Shown here piece by piece: positions 18,221-26,267 of a stretch of DNA of 64,000 bases; the stretch's first letter is position 1, and each line of letters opens with the position of its first letter. Under the pieces are notes generated by a model. It saw only the letters and a list, made by a program, of their open reading frames with translations, made no database searches and was not told where the DNA came from. The DNA comes from Arthrobacter sp. APC 3897. Lineage in GTDB: Bacteria; Actinomycetota; Actinomycetes; Actinomycetales; Micrococcaceae. Location of the stretch: contig NZ_JASDDG010000004.1 of the NCBI RefSeq assembly GCF_030407495.1, forward strand, positions 1-64,000, written 5' to 3'. A program made the position numbers and the translations under genes.

Positions 18221-19191
18221 AAGCCTGGAACGTCGTAACCCTTGCCGAGCCGCGTGAGGCCCTGCGCCTCACGGATCTGCCCTCCCCATCCGCTGCACCG
18301 GGGTCGCTGGTGCTGAAAACCCTCGCCGTGGCGCTGAATTTCCCCGATGTGCTGCTGTGCCGCGGGGAATACCAGGAAAAGCCGGAGCTGCCCTTCGTGC
18401 CGGGCATCGAACTCTGCGGCACCGTCACCGGAATCGGCGACGGAGTCAGCGGCTTTCAACTGGGCGACCGCGTCATTGCCACGCATCTGGGCGTGATGGC
18501 CGAGGAGGTGCAGGTTCCGGCTGCCACGGCATTTCCTGCTCCGGCATCCCTCTCCGACGCCGAAGCCGCCGCCCTGTGCATCGGCTACCAGACCGGCTAC
18601 TTTGGGCTGCACCGGCGGGCACGGATTGTCCCCGGCGAAACCCTGCTGGTCCATGCCGCAGCGGGCGGCGTGGGCACGGCAGCCGTGCAGCTGGGCAAAG
18701 CCGCCGGCGCCACCGTGATCGGCGTGGTGGGCAACGAAGCCAAACGCAGGGTTGCGGAAACGGCAGGCGCGGACATTGTCGTTAATCGCAGCACCGAGGA
18801 CTTTGTCCAAGTTGTCAACGAAGCAACCGGCGGCCGCGGAGCCGACGTCATCTACGATCCCGTGGGCGGCGAAACCTTTGACCGCTCCACCAAGTGCATC
18901 GCCTTCGAAGGACGCATTGTCATCGTCGGGTTTGCCGGCGGAACCCTGCAGACCGCCCGCATGAACCATGCCCTGGTCAAGAACTACTCGCTCCTGGGAC
19001 TGCACTGGGCGCTGTACACCAAGAAGGCACCGGAACTCGTTGCCGAGGTGCATGAACAGCTCACCCTTCTGGCGGACAAGGGGTTGATCCGTCCCGTGGT
19101 CACCGAAACCGCACCGTTTGCATCAGCCCCCGACGCCGTCCAGCGCCTGGGCGACGGCAAGACCGCAGGGCGGGTGGTGCTGACCCTGTAA
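18217..19191 (+). CDS. NADPH:quinone oxidoreductase-like MDR protein
   Basis: The 324-aa protein is a medium-chain reductase/dehydrogenase: FPDVLLCRGEYQ and PFVPGIELCGTV in the GroES-like domain, then the Rossmann motif HAAAGGVGTAAVQLG near residue 150 and YDPVGGETFD. The catalytic-zinc Cys/His set of alcohol dehydrogenases is not seen, so it belongs with the zinc-free quinone reductase/enoyl reductase group. These enzymes use NADPH to reduce quinones or alpha,beta-unsaturated carbonyl or acyl-CoA compounds. The neighbours (TetR, importer, and coregulated fabG/maoC) favour a role on an enoyl intermediate of an imported carboxylic acid; that is inference. Confidence 0.83.
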   Translation: MKAWNVVTLAEPREALRLTDLPSPSAAPGSLVLKTLAVALNFPDVLLCRGEYQEKPELPFVPGIELCGTVTGIGDGVSGFQLGDRVIATHLGVMAEEVQVPAATAFPAPASLSDAEAAALCIGYQTGYFGLHRRARIVPGETLLVHAAAGGVGTAAVQLGKAAGATVIGVVGNEAKRRVAETAGADIVVNRSTEDFVQVVNEATGGRGADVIYDPVGGETFDRSTKCIAFEGRIVIVGFAGGTLQTARMNHALVKNYSLLGLHWALYTKKAPELVAEVHEQLTLLADKGLIRPVVTETAPFASAPDAVQRLGDGKTAGRVVLTL

Positions 19192-19262
19192 CTGCACGCG
19201 CCAACGCGGCTCAGCCCGATCCGTTTCAACACAGGAAGCTTCAACGAGACAACGGAGTACTC

Positions 19263-20060
19263 ATGGAAGTTATACATACCGACCAGTCGGTTTTAGAACC
19301 GCCACGTCTGCGCTTCGCCGGTGTCAGTGTGCGGTTCGGCGGCCTGACAGCCCTGGACTCGGTGTCATTCGCTGTCCCGGCGGGCGCCGTCGTCGGCATT
19401 ATCGGACCCAACGGCGCCGGCAAGACGACGCTCTTCAACGTCATCTGCGGGTTCACCACGCAGGCATCAGGATCCCTGGAACTCGACGGTGAAGCGTTCC
19501 GGCCGCGGCGCCACCGGCTCACGCGTCAAGGTGTCGCCAGAACCCTCCAGGGCCTGGGCCTGTTTCCCGGTTTGACCGTCCTGGAAAACGTCATGCTCGG
19601 GCTGGAAAGCACCGCCCGGCACAACCCTGCGGAGGATGCCCTGGCCCTGCCCCGCTCCCGGCGCGGAGAGGCACTGCTGCGCGAGCGCGGACTCCGGAGC
19701 CTGGATGACCTCGGCATTGTGTCCTTTGCGGCCGCGCTGCCGGACACCCTCCCCTACGGCATCCGGAAGAAGGTAGCCCTCGCCCGCGCACTCGCAGGTG
19801 CTCCCCGCCTCCTGCTGCTGGATGAACCCGCCGGCGGACTGGCGCACGAGGACATCGATGAACTTGCCGCGATCATCCAGTCCGTTCCGGCAACCGGCTG
19901 TTCCGTGGTCCTGGTGGAACACCACGTTGACCTGGTCATGAACGTCTGCGAGCGCATTGCGGTCCTGGACTTCGGCAAGCTGATTGCCGAAGGCACCCCC
20001 GCGGAAATCGGTGCCAACCAAGCCGTCACTGATGCTTATCTGGGAGTTGAACCGGTATGA
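19263..20060 (+). CDS. livG: Branched-chain-type ABC transporter ATPase, LivG-like
   Basis: The 265-aa ATPase has Walker A GPNGAGKTT near residue 50, the LivG-type signature LPYGIRKKVALARAL and Walker B LLLLDEPAGGL. It powers a HAAT-family importer for branched-chain or aromatic amino acids, amides or similar acids. The ATG at 19263 has CGGAG about 8 nt upstream and is the only standard start before the conserved core; a GTG at 19329 would cut into the first strand. Codons 6-10 contain operator copy 2, so repressor binding would block the operon at its very start. The gene overlaps livF by four bases. Confidence 0.9.
   Translation: MEVIHTDQSVLEPPRLRFAGVSVRFGGLTALDSVSFAVPAGAVVGIIGPNGAGKTTLFNVICGFTTQASGSLELDGEAFRPRRHRLTRQGVARTLQGLGLFPGLTVLENVMLGLESTARHNPAEDALALPRSRRGEALLRERGLRSLDDLGIVSFAAALPDTLPYGIRKKVALARALAGAPRLLLLDEPAGGLAHEDIDELAAIIQSVPATGCSVVLVEHHVDLVMNVCERIAVLDFGKLIAEGTPAEIGANQAVTDAYLGVEPV
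19278..19291. promoter_or_regulatory. TetR-type operator, copy 2 (inside the livG start)
   Basis: ACCGACCAGTCGGT is a 14-bp palindrome with one mismatch, matching the sites at 17543 and 25535. It lies 15-28 bp downstream of the livG ATG, within codons 6-10, and directly after TATACA (19271-19276). It could act as a roadblock just after the start, or as a promoter-overlapping site if transcription begins here and translation starts further on. Confidence 0.72.
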
Positions 20061-20773
20061 GCGGACTCCTGGTGATGGAATCAGTCAGTGCCGGCTACGG
20101 CCCGGTTCCGGTCCTGCACGGCGTCAGCCTCAGTGTGGCGGCAGGCAGCATCACCGCCGTCGTCGGCGCCAACGGTGCGGGCAAAACCACCCTGCTGCGC
20201 ACGATCATCGGTCAGCTGCAACCGGCCGCGGGATACATCAGTTTCGACGGCGCTGCCCTGGCCGGCACCAAGGTGGAAAACATGGTGCGCCGCGGCATCG
20301 CACTCGTACCGGAGGGCCGCGGCGTCATCACCGAACTGACAGTGGAGGAAAACCTGCGCCTGGGCGGCTTGTGGCGCCGGGACCGTGCCGCAGCGGCAAC
20401 TCTGCTGGCGCGCATGTACGAACTGTTTGAGCCGCTGGCCCGGCGCCGCAGGGCCCCCGGGCATCAGCTCTCCGGCGGTGAACGCCAGATGCTCGCCCTC
20501 GGCCGCGCCCTCATGGCCAATCCGCGGCTGCTGTTGCTCGATGAACCCTCGCTCGGCCTGGCTCCGCGCATCACCGCCCAGATTCTGGGCCTGCTGCGCA
20601 CCCTGTGCGACGACACCGGCCTGACCGTCCTGCTGATCGAGCAGAACGTCCGCAGCGCCCTTTCCGTGGCCGACGACGGCGTGGTCCTCAACCTCGGCTC
20701 CGTCGTCGCTGCCCGCTCCGCTGCCGACCTGGCTGCGGACACCGACCTGCGCCACACCTACCTGGGGTTCTGA
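20057..20773 (+). CDS. livF: Branched-chain-type ABC transporter ATPase, LivF-like
   Basis: The second ATPase of the importer (238 aa) has Walker A GANGAGKTTLLRTI, the ABC signature LSGGERQMLALGRAL and Walker B LLLLDEPSLGL. EGRGVITELTVEENL is typical of LivF. It pairs with LivG as a heterodimer under the membrane subunits. It overlaps livG by ATGA and is followed 1 nt later by the permease gene, so the operon is tightly coupled. Confidence 0.93.
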   Translation: MSGLLVMESVSAGYGPVPVLHGVSLSVAAGSITAVVGANGAGKTTLLRTIIGQLQPAAGYISFDGAALAGTKVENMVRRGIALVPEGRGVITELTVEENLRLGGLWRRDRAAAATLLARMYELFEPLARRRRAPGHQLSGGERQMLALGRALMANPRLLLLDEPSLGLAPRITAQILGLLRTLCDDTGLTVLLIEQNVRSALSVADDGVVLNLGSVVAARSAADLAADTDLRHTYLGF

Positions 20774-20774
20774 C

Positions 20775-21653
20775 ATGGACAGATTTCTCTTCCTCACCGT
20801 CGACGGTCTGGCCCGCGGTGCCGTACTGGCCGCCTTCGCGCTTTCACTGGTCATCATCTGGCGCGCCGCCCGCATCGTGAACTTCGCCCAGGGAGCGATG
20901 GCCGTGGCCACCACGTACATCGCCTTCACCGTCACCAGCGCCACCGGCAACTACTGGCTGGGGCTGGCGTCCGCAGTCGTCGCCGGGCTGGTGCTTGGCG
21001 CCCTGGTGGAACGGACCGTGATGCGGTTTGTGGGAAACACCAATCCCTTGAACTCGGTGATTGCCGGGCTGGGCCTGCTGCTGGTGATACAGGCTGCCCT
21101 GGGCATGATCTTCGGCAACGGTTACCGGGCCATGGCCACACCGTTCAGCTCCACCCCGATTTCCGTCGGCGGCGTCAGCGCCGTCTCCCCCTACGATCTG
21201 TTCATCTTCATCTGCGTAGGACTGATGGTGGTTGGCCTTGCCCTGCTCTTCACGAAAACCTCCCTGGGGCTGCGGCTGCGGGCCTCGGCCTTTGCCCCGG
21301 ATCTGGCCCGGCTGCTGGGCGTGCGCTCCTCCCGCATGCTGACCCTGGGATGGGCCCTGTCCTCGGCCGTGGGCGCCCTGGCCGCACTGCTGATCATCCC
21401 CACGGAGCTGGGGCTGAACCCGCATGCCGTGGACACCGTCTTCGTCTACGCCTTCACCGTTGCCGTGGTGGGCGGACTCGACTCCGCCGGCGGTGCGGTT
21501 GCGGGCGGGCTGGCCGTGGGCGTGGTGCTCAGCTGGGTCAGCGGCTATCTGGGTGCCACCCTGACTCCCATCGCGGTGCTGGTCCTGCTGCTGGCAGTGC
21601 TGCTGCTCCGCCCCGCGGGACTGTTTTCGATGACGAAGGAGCGCACGGCATGA
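20775..21653 (+). CDS. livH: Branched-chain-type ABC permease, LivH-like
   Basis: The 292-aa integral membrane protein has about eight hydrophobic helices. Early IVNFAQGAM is the LivH signature, and GLRLRASAFAPDLARLLGV is the cytoplasmic EAA-like loop that meets the ATPase. The last helices are followed by LLLRPAGLF, the usual LivH end. It forms the channel with LivM. Its stop overlaps the livM start. Confidence 0.92.
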   Translation: MDRFLFLTVDGLARGAVLAAFALSLVIIWRAARIVNFAQGAMAVATTYIAFTVTSATGNYWLGLASAVVAGLVLGALVERTVMRFVGNTNPLNSVIAGLGLLLVIQAALGMIFGNGYRAMATPFSSTPISVGGVSAVSPYDLFIFICVGLMVVGLALLFTKTSLGLRLRASAFAPDLARLLGVRSSRMLTLGWALSSAVGALAALLIIPTELGLNPHAVDTVFVYAFTVAVVGGLDSAGGAVAGGLAVGVVLSWVSGYLGATLTPIAVLVLLLAVLLLRPAGLFSMTKERTA

Positions 21654-22831
21654 GACCGCTGACACCCCTGGTTTCCCTGCTGCTGGCTGCCGCCGCGGCG
21701 GCGGCACTGATCGGACTGACGTTCGTCGTCGAACCCTTCCGGTCCTATCAATTGGCCACCGCGTGCGCGTACCTGTGCGCCGTGGCCGGGCTGACCCTCC
21801 TGACCGGAGCCGGCGGGCAGCTCTCCCTGGGGCAGGCGGCGCTCATGGCCGCCGGCGCCTACAGCTACGCCCTCAGCGCCAACGCACTCGCCGGGGCCGG
21901 AGTGGAAGGCGCCCTCCTGCTGCTGGTGCCGCTCGGCGCCTCCATCCTGGGCGCCTCCATCCTGGGCGTGGTCATCGGATGCGCCGCCGGACGGCTGCAC
22001 GGGCCGTACCTCGCCGGCTTCACCCTTGCCCTGGTGGTGGCCATACCTGCGGTCACAAGCACGTTCTCCGCCGTTCTGGGCGGAGACCAGGGCCTGTGGA
22101 TCACAGTGGAGAAGCGTCCGACGGCGCTGCGCGGCACCGTCAGCAACGAGCAGTGGCAGGCATGGCTGGCCATCATCTGCGCCGTCGCCGTGATGGTGGT
22201 GCTGAATAACCTGCTGCGCGGACGGTTTGGCCGCCAGCTGCGGGCCGTGCGCGACAACGACGCCGCTGCTTCCCTGTCCGGTGTCAACGCGGCCCGCACC
22301 AAGATCATCTCCTTTACGGTCAGTGCCGCCGCGGCGGGGCTGGGCGGAGGCCTGCTCGCCTACGTCACCCAAAGCGCCAGCCCCGGGGCCTACTCGCTGG
22401 TGCTGTCCCTCTATCTGCTGATGGCAGCGGTCATTGGCGGCATCGGCTCGCTCACCGGGGCGGTCTGGGGCGCTCTGATCATGGTGTTCCTGCCCTACGC
22501 GGTCAATACGTTCACTGCCAATCTGCCGGTCTCCGCCGACGTCGCCGCCCGGCTGGACGGCAACCTCGCCGTAGCGGTGTTCGGCACCATCCTCGTGCTG
22601 GTCATCCTCCTCGCCCCGCGGGGCATCCAGGGGCTGATCACGGCCGCCGGGCGGCGGTTCCGGGCCCGTTTCCCGCCCGGACAAAGCCCTTCCAACCCTG
22701 CCTCCGCCGTCGTACCCGTTCCGCAGTCCCGCCCATCAGCAGAAACTCCCTCATCAGGAACACAAGCTCCTGCCACAGAAACAGGCACTCCCCCTTCAGG
22801 AACACTGTCCACCACGAAAGGTCAACGATGA
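21650..22831 (+). CDS. livM: Branched-chain-type ABC permease, LivM-like, with Pro/Ser/Thr-rich tail
   Basis: The 393-aa permease has about nine to ten helices, LTGAGGQLSLGQAALMAAGAY near residue 45 as the LivM signature, and AVRDNDAAASLSGVN as the coupling loop. A 15-bp tandem duplication (21935-21964) encodes GASIL twice. After LAPRGIQGL the chain goes on for about 60 residues with a Pro/Ser/Thr-rich tail that most LivM proteins lack; it should be cytoplasmic. The ATG at 21650 overlaps the livH stop. The livK start overlaps its own stop. Confidence 0.9.
   Translation: MRPLTPLVSLLLAAAAAAALIGLTFVVEPFRSYQLATACAYLCAVAGLTLLTGAGGQLSLGQAALMAAGAYSYALSANALAGAGVEGALLLLVPLGASILGASILGVVIGCAAGRLHGPYLAGFTLALVVAIPAVTSTFSAVLGGDQGLWITVEKRPTALRGTVSNEQWQAWLAIICAVAVMVVLNNLLRGRFGRQLRAVRDNDAAASLSGVNAARTKIISFTVSAAAAGLGGGLLAYVTQSASPGAYSLVLSLYLLMAAVIGGIGSLTGAVWGALIMVFLPYAVNTFTANLPVSADVAARLDGNLAVAVFGTILVLVILLAPRGIQGLITAAGRRFRARFPPGQSPSNPASAVVPVPQSRPSAETPSSGTQAPATETGTPPSGTLSTTKGQR
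21935..21964 (+). repeat. 15-bp tandem duplication in livM
   Basis: Two identical 15-bp copies, 21935-21949 and 21950-21964, add five residues within a predicted membrane helix. The reading frame is kept. Confidence 0.85.
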
Positions 22832-24165
22832 TTGTTTCCCAGCACCCCGGCCCTGTCCGCAGCACTCCTGCCCAGAGGCGCCCCGCCGCAAACAAGCGCA
22901 GACACAGCGTCCTCGCCGCAGCGGTCACGGCGGCGGCCCTGACCCTGGCGGCCTGCGGATCCTCCGGAGAAGGTACGTCAACGGCAGCTGAAGACGTTCC
23001 GGGGATCACCGACAGCACGGTCACAGTGGGAACGCACCAGCCCCTGACCGGGCCGGCGGCAGCAGGATATGCCTCGATTTCACCGGCCACCAAGGCCTAC
23101 TTCGACCACGTCAACGCCAACGGCGGAATCCACGGCCGCACCATTGAGTACACGGTCAAGGATGACGGCTACAACCCCGCCAATACCCAGAGCGTGGTGC
23201 GCGAAATGGTGCTCCAGGACGAAGTGTTCGCGGTCGTCGGCGGCCTCGGCACGCCGCCGCACAGCTCAGTGCTGGACTTCCTGAATGACAACGAGGTCCC
23301 GGATCTGTTTGTTGCCTCGGGAAGCCCCACCTGGAACCAGCCCGAAAACTATCCCTACACCTACGGTTTCATGCAGGACTATGACACCGAGGCCAAGGGC
23401 CTGGCTGCCTATGTGCAGGAAGAGTTTCCGGACGCCACGTACTGCCTTTTCGGCCAGGACGACGACTTCGGAGCGGACTTCAAGACCGGGCTTGAGTCGG
23501 CGCTGGGCAGTGACTCGCTGGCCAGCACCCAGGTGTATTCCACGACGAACACTGACGTGGCAGCGCAGATCAGTGACCTGCAGGCCGCCGGCTGCGATGT
23601 CAACTTCCTGGCGTCCATCAACGGCTTCACCGCACAGGCCATCGGAACGGCGGCCAAGCTGGGCTATATGCCGAGGTGGGCGGCGTCCTCTGCCGGCGGG
23701 GATTACAACACGCTGTCCAGTTACCTCGGCGAGAACACCGACGCACTCCTGGAGGGTTTCATCAGTTCGAACTACCTTCCGGCCAACACCGACACGGACG
23801 ATGAGTGGACGGCCAAGTTCAAGGAGATCAACGAGGAATACAATCCGGGAGCTGCATTTGACGGAAACACCATTTTCGGCATGTCCATTGGCTATCTCTT
23901 CGCCGAAGCCCTTCATGAGGCGGGCGAGAACCCCACAAGGGAGTCGCTGCTGGAGGCACTGGAGTCCGGCGATGTACAGGGCAACGGACATGTGCCGCTG
24001 GGCTTCAGCGCAGACAGCCATGCCGGTTACACCGGAGGCATGATCACCCTGGTTTCGGACGGCGTGCAGGCCTACACGGGATCGCCGTACTCCGCTGACG
24101 GCGATTCGGTCAGCGCCTACACCGAAGACCGTCCGGCAATGCCGGAGAACGGTATTCCGCAGTAG
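22828..24165 (+). CDS. livK: Branched-chain-type ABC substrate-binding lipoprotein, LivK-like
   Basis: The 445-aa protein has a lipoprotein signal with LTLAAC (Cys43) after an unusually long, Arg-rich N-terminal region; an internal start could shorten this. The mature part is a periplasmic-binding-protein type 1 fold: VTVGTHQPLTGPAAAGY, FDHVNANGGIHGRTI and YNPANTQSVVREMV. It gives the importer its specificity, which cannot be read from sequence alone. It is the last gene of the operon, unlike the usual order where the binding protein comes first, and is followed by a strong terminator. Confidence 0.9.
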   Translation: MIVSQHPGPVRSTPAQRRPAANKRRHSVLAAAVTAAALTLAACGSSGEGTSTAAEDVPGITDSTVTVGTHQPLTGPAAAGYASISPATKAYFDHVNANGGIHGRTIEYTVKDDGYNPANTQSVVREMVLQDEVFAVVGGLGTPPHSSVLDFLNDNEVPDLFVASGSPTWNQPENYPYTYGFMQDYDTEAKGLAAYVQEEFPDATYCLFGQDDDFGADFKTGLESALGSDSLASTQVYSTTNTDVAAQISDLQAAGCDVNFLASINGFTAQAIGTAAKLGYMPRWAASSAGGDYNTLSSYLGENTDALLEGFISSNYLPANTDTDDEWTAKFKEINEEYNPGAAFDGNTIFGMSIGYLFAEALHEAGENPTRESLLEALESGDVQGNGHVPLGFSADSHAGYTGGMITLVSDGVQAYTGSPYSADGDSVSAYTEDRPAMPENGIPQ

Positions 24166-24186
24166 GCCCCTCCGGGCGGCTGCATC

Positions 24187-24229
24187 AAAAAAGGGACGGA
24201 TCCGCCGGCGGCGGGTCCGTCCCTTTCCT
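24187..24229. terminator. Bidirectional terminator between livK and maoC
   Basis: AAGGGACGGA (24191-24200) pairs with TCCGTCCCTT (24216-24225), with additional GC pairing inside. A-rich sequence on one side and T-rich on the other allow it to serve both convergent operons; on the minus strand six T residues follow. Confidence 0.85.
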
Positions 24230-24257
24230 GTCCGTCCCGTTCAGCGTCCTGCCGGGC

Positions 24258-24710
24258 TCAAGCCAGCACGTACAGCGTGATCCAGTCGGCAACCACGGCC
24301 GGCTTGTCCGCACCCTCCAGTTCAATGGTGATGCCGGTGACAACACGGAGGCCCTGGACTGTGCTCTGAACCTTCGAGAGCTCGGAGACCACCCGGACCC
24401 GGCTGTTCACCGGTACGGGGTGCGGAAACCGTACGCGGTCCAGACCGTAATTGATGCCCATGACGGTTCCGTCGAGGCTCACGCGCTCCGCGGTCAGCGC
24501 GGGCAGCAGTGAGAGGACCAGGAAACCGTGGGCAATGGTGGCGCCGAACGGGCCGGCGGCAGCCCGTTCAGGCTCGGTGTGGATCCACTGATGATCATCC
24601 GTGGCATCCGCGAAACGGTTGATCCGGTCCTGGTCGATCGTGATCCACTCGCTCGTTTCGCGCTGTCCCACCGCGGCTTCAAGTTCTTGGACGGAGGCAT
24701 AGTGTGTCAT
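24258..24710 (-). CDS. MaoC-family hot-dog dehydratase (R-specific enoyl-CoA hydratase-like)
   Basis: The 150-aa hot-dog protein has the hydratase-2 motif: FADATDDHQWIHTEPERAA places the catalytic Asp and His, followed by GPFGATIAHGFLVLSLL. Members hydrate trans-2-enoyl-CoA to (R)-3-hydroxyacyl-CoA or act as related dehydratases. The ATG at 24710 is 2 nt after the fabG stop, so the two are co-translated. With a 3-hydroxyacyl reductase next to it, the pair could interconvert enoyl-, hydroxyacyl- and ketoacyl-thioesters. The fabG promoter upstream carries operator copy 3. Confidence 0.87.
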   Translation of the reverse strand: MTHYASVQELEAAVGQRETSEWITIDQDRINRFADATDDHQWIHTEPERAAAGPFGATIAHGFLVLSLLPALTAERVSLDGTVMGINYGLDRVRFPHPVPVNSRVRVVSELSKVQSTVQGLRVVTGITIELEGADKPAVVADWITLYVLA

Positions 24711-24712
24711 TG

Positions 24713-25486
24713 CTAGGCCTTCGGTCCGCCGGCTACGTACAGTACCTGGCCGGAAACAAAGGATGCTTCCTCCCGAATGAAGAACGATGCCGCAGCGGCA
24801 ATGTCAGCCGGAGTCCCTGCACGGCCCACCGGGATTTCCGCCACCGCATGCTTCACGAAGTCGTCAAACGGCACTCCGACCCGCTCCGCCGTCGCCCGGG
24901 TCATGTCGGTTTCAATGAAGCCCGGGGCAATGGCATTGACCGTGACGTTGTACCGGCCCAGCTCGATGGCGAGTGTTTTGGTGAACCCCTGCAGCCCCGC
25001 TTTGGCAGCGGCGTAGTTGGCCTGGCCGCGGTTGCCCAGGGCAGAGGTGCTGGAAAGGTTGACGATACGCCCCCATTTCTCCTGCACCTGGTGCACCTGG
25101 ACGGCACGGCTCATCAGGAAGGCGCCGCGCAGGTGAACGCCCATGACGGCATCCCAGTCCGTGTCCGTCATCTTGAACAACAGGTTGTCCCGCAGGATGC
25201 CGGCGTTGTTGACCAGGATGGCGGGGGCGCCCAGTTCGTCCGCGATCCGCGCTACTGCCGTTTCGACTGCCCCCGCGTCCGAGACATCCGCTCCCACCCC
25301 CACCGCTTTTCCGCCGGAATAGTTGATGGCTTCGACTGTGGCGGCGGTGTCCTCCTCCCGCAGGTCGATCACACCGACCCGGTGGCCGTCGGCCGCCAGA
25401 CGGGCGGCAACGGCGGCGCCGATGCCCCGCGCTGCCCCGGTGACAATGGCGGTCCGCTGAAAAGGAGGTGCCTGGGCTTCGGTCAT
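24713..25486 (-). CDS. SDR-family 3-oxoacyl-(ACP/CoA) reductase, FabG-like
   Basis: The 257-aa classical SDR has the Rossmann motif VTGAARGIGAAVA, NNAGILRDN, the catalytic SSTSALGNRGQANYAAAKAG (Ser, Tyr, Lys) and IAPGFIETDMTRA. It reduces 3-ketoacyl thioesters with NAD(P)H, or runs in the oxidative direction on (R)-3-hydroxyacyl-CoA. The ATG at 25486 follows GAGGAGA. It is unlikely to be the main fatty-acid-synthesis FabG, because it is paired with maoC and has a TetR-type operator in its promoter, which suggests a catabolic role tied to the divergent-convergent liv operon. Confidence 0.88.
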   Translation of the reverse strand: MTEAQAPPFQRTAIVTGAARGIGAAVAARLAADGHRVGVIDLREEDTAATVEAINYSGGKAVGVGADVSDAGAVETAVARIADELGAPAILVNNAGILRDNLLFKMTDTDWDAVMGVHLRGAFLMSRAVQVHQVQEKWGRIVNLSSTSALGNRGQANYAAAKAGLQGFTKTLAIELGRYNVTVNAIAPGFIETDMTRATAERVGVPFDDFVKHAVAEIPVGRAGTPADIAAAASFFIREEASFVSGQVLYVAGGPKA

Positions 25487-25529
25487 CTTTTCTCCTCGAA
25501 GAGTGAGCTGGGTCATACTGTCACGGCTG

Positions 25530-25558
25530 AGCGTACCGACCGGGCGGTACGTAAGCAA
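25530..25558 (-). promoter_or_regulatory. fabG-maoC promoter with operator in its spacer
   Basis: On the minus strand TTGCTT (25553-25558), a 17-bp spacer and TACGCT (25530-25535) form a good housekeeping promoter. The 14-bp palindrome occupies most of the spacer and touches the -10, the classical arrangement for repression. The start codon is about 44 bp further on. Confidence 0.6.
25535..25548. promoter_or_regulatory. TetR-type operator, copy 3 (fabG promoter)
   Basis: ACCGACCGGGCGGT matches the sites at 17543 and 19278, and the symmetry extends outward (CGTACC and GGTACG). Only one central base breaks the dyad. Confidence 0.75.
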
Positions 25559-25597
25559 TCACTCTCCGGTTGATGCCTTCAACCGGCCGCCCGGCCA

Positions 25598-26242
25598 TCA
25601 CTGACGGTGCACGTACAAGTCCCGGAGGAGTGCGACTTCGGCCAGGTGATGGATCATCTCGCGGTGGATATGCAGGACCAGCTCTGCCATGGGTGCCTGG
25701 GACCAGTTTCCCTCCGCCTCACCCACCGGCACGGCGAGCGCTGCGTCATCCAGTGCCCCCACGGACCGGATCCAGGTCCCGTAATACTCATCCAGCAGCT
25801 CCAGCGCTCCCGCCGCTGTTCCAGGGTACTCAAACGTTTCGTAGCTGACCGCCGGAGCGCCGAAGTGCGCAGCATTGCGCATGCCCAGCACCCCTACGAG
25901 GATGTGGCTGAGCCGCCAGGCAATCGTGGTGAACGGAGCAGGAACCGGTTCCGGATACTCAAAGTCGATCGTGAAACCGCCCTTCCCGGGCACCTCCGCA
26001 CCCGCGCCCGAGGGCCGCGGCCGTACATTCCAGGCTCCCGGCACGGGTTCCCGGAAATACTCGTCGTCCGTCAGCCCTTCCAGCCGCGGGCGGGCCTGGT
26101 TTTCCCAATGCCACTGCATCTGGTCAGTCAGCAGGCGCGGAATATCCAGCGGGCCTCCGGACCTTCGGCTTTCTCCGCCTGACGGCCCCCTGCCCTCCTC
26201 TTCCGCAGCGGGTGCCTCAACCATGTCCCGTTCGCGTTCCAT
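25598..26242 (-). CDS. DinB-superfamily protein
   Basis: The 214-aa protein has a charged N-terminal extension of about 30 residues and then a four-helix DinB/YfiT-like bundle. Candidate metal-binding His residues are in RLSHI near residue 110 and LHIHREMIHHLAEV near 195, fitting the three-His site of the family. Several actinobacterial members are mycothiol- or bacillithiol-dependent S-transferases; others are hydrolases of unknown substrate, so function stays open. Tandem CGGAAGG copies precede the ATG, the nearer one acting as ribosome-binding site. It is divergent from the WYL regulator at 26393. Confidence 0.75.
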   Translation of the reverse strand: MERERDMVEAPAAEEEGRGPSGGESRRSGGPLDIPRLLTDQMQWHWENQARPRLEGLTDDEYFREPVPGAWNVRPRPSGAGAEVPGKGGFTIDFEYPEPVPAPFTTIAWRLSHILVGVLGMRNAAHFGAPAVSYETFEYPGTAAGALELLDEYYGTWIRSVGALDDAALAVPVGEAEGNWSQAPMAELVLHIHREMIHHLAEVALLRDLYVHRQ

Positions 26243-26247
26243 AACCT

Positions 26248-26267
26248 TTACCTTCCGTTACCTTCCG
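26248..26267. repeat. Tandem 10-bp direct repeat upstream of the DinB-like gene
   Basis: TTACCTTCCG occurs twice head to tail at 26248-26257 and 26258-26267. One copy holds the ribosome-binding site of the DinB-like gene on the minus strand. The one-helical-turn spacing would also suit a regulator operator. Confidence 0.6.
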
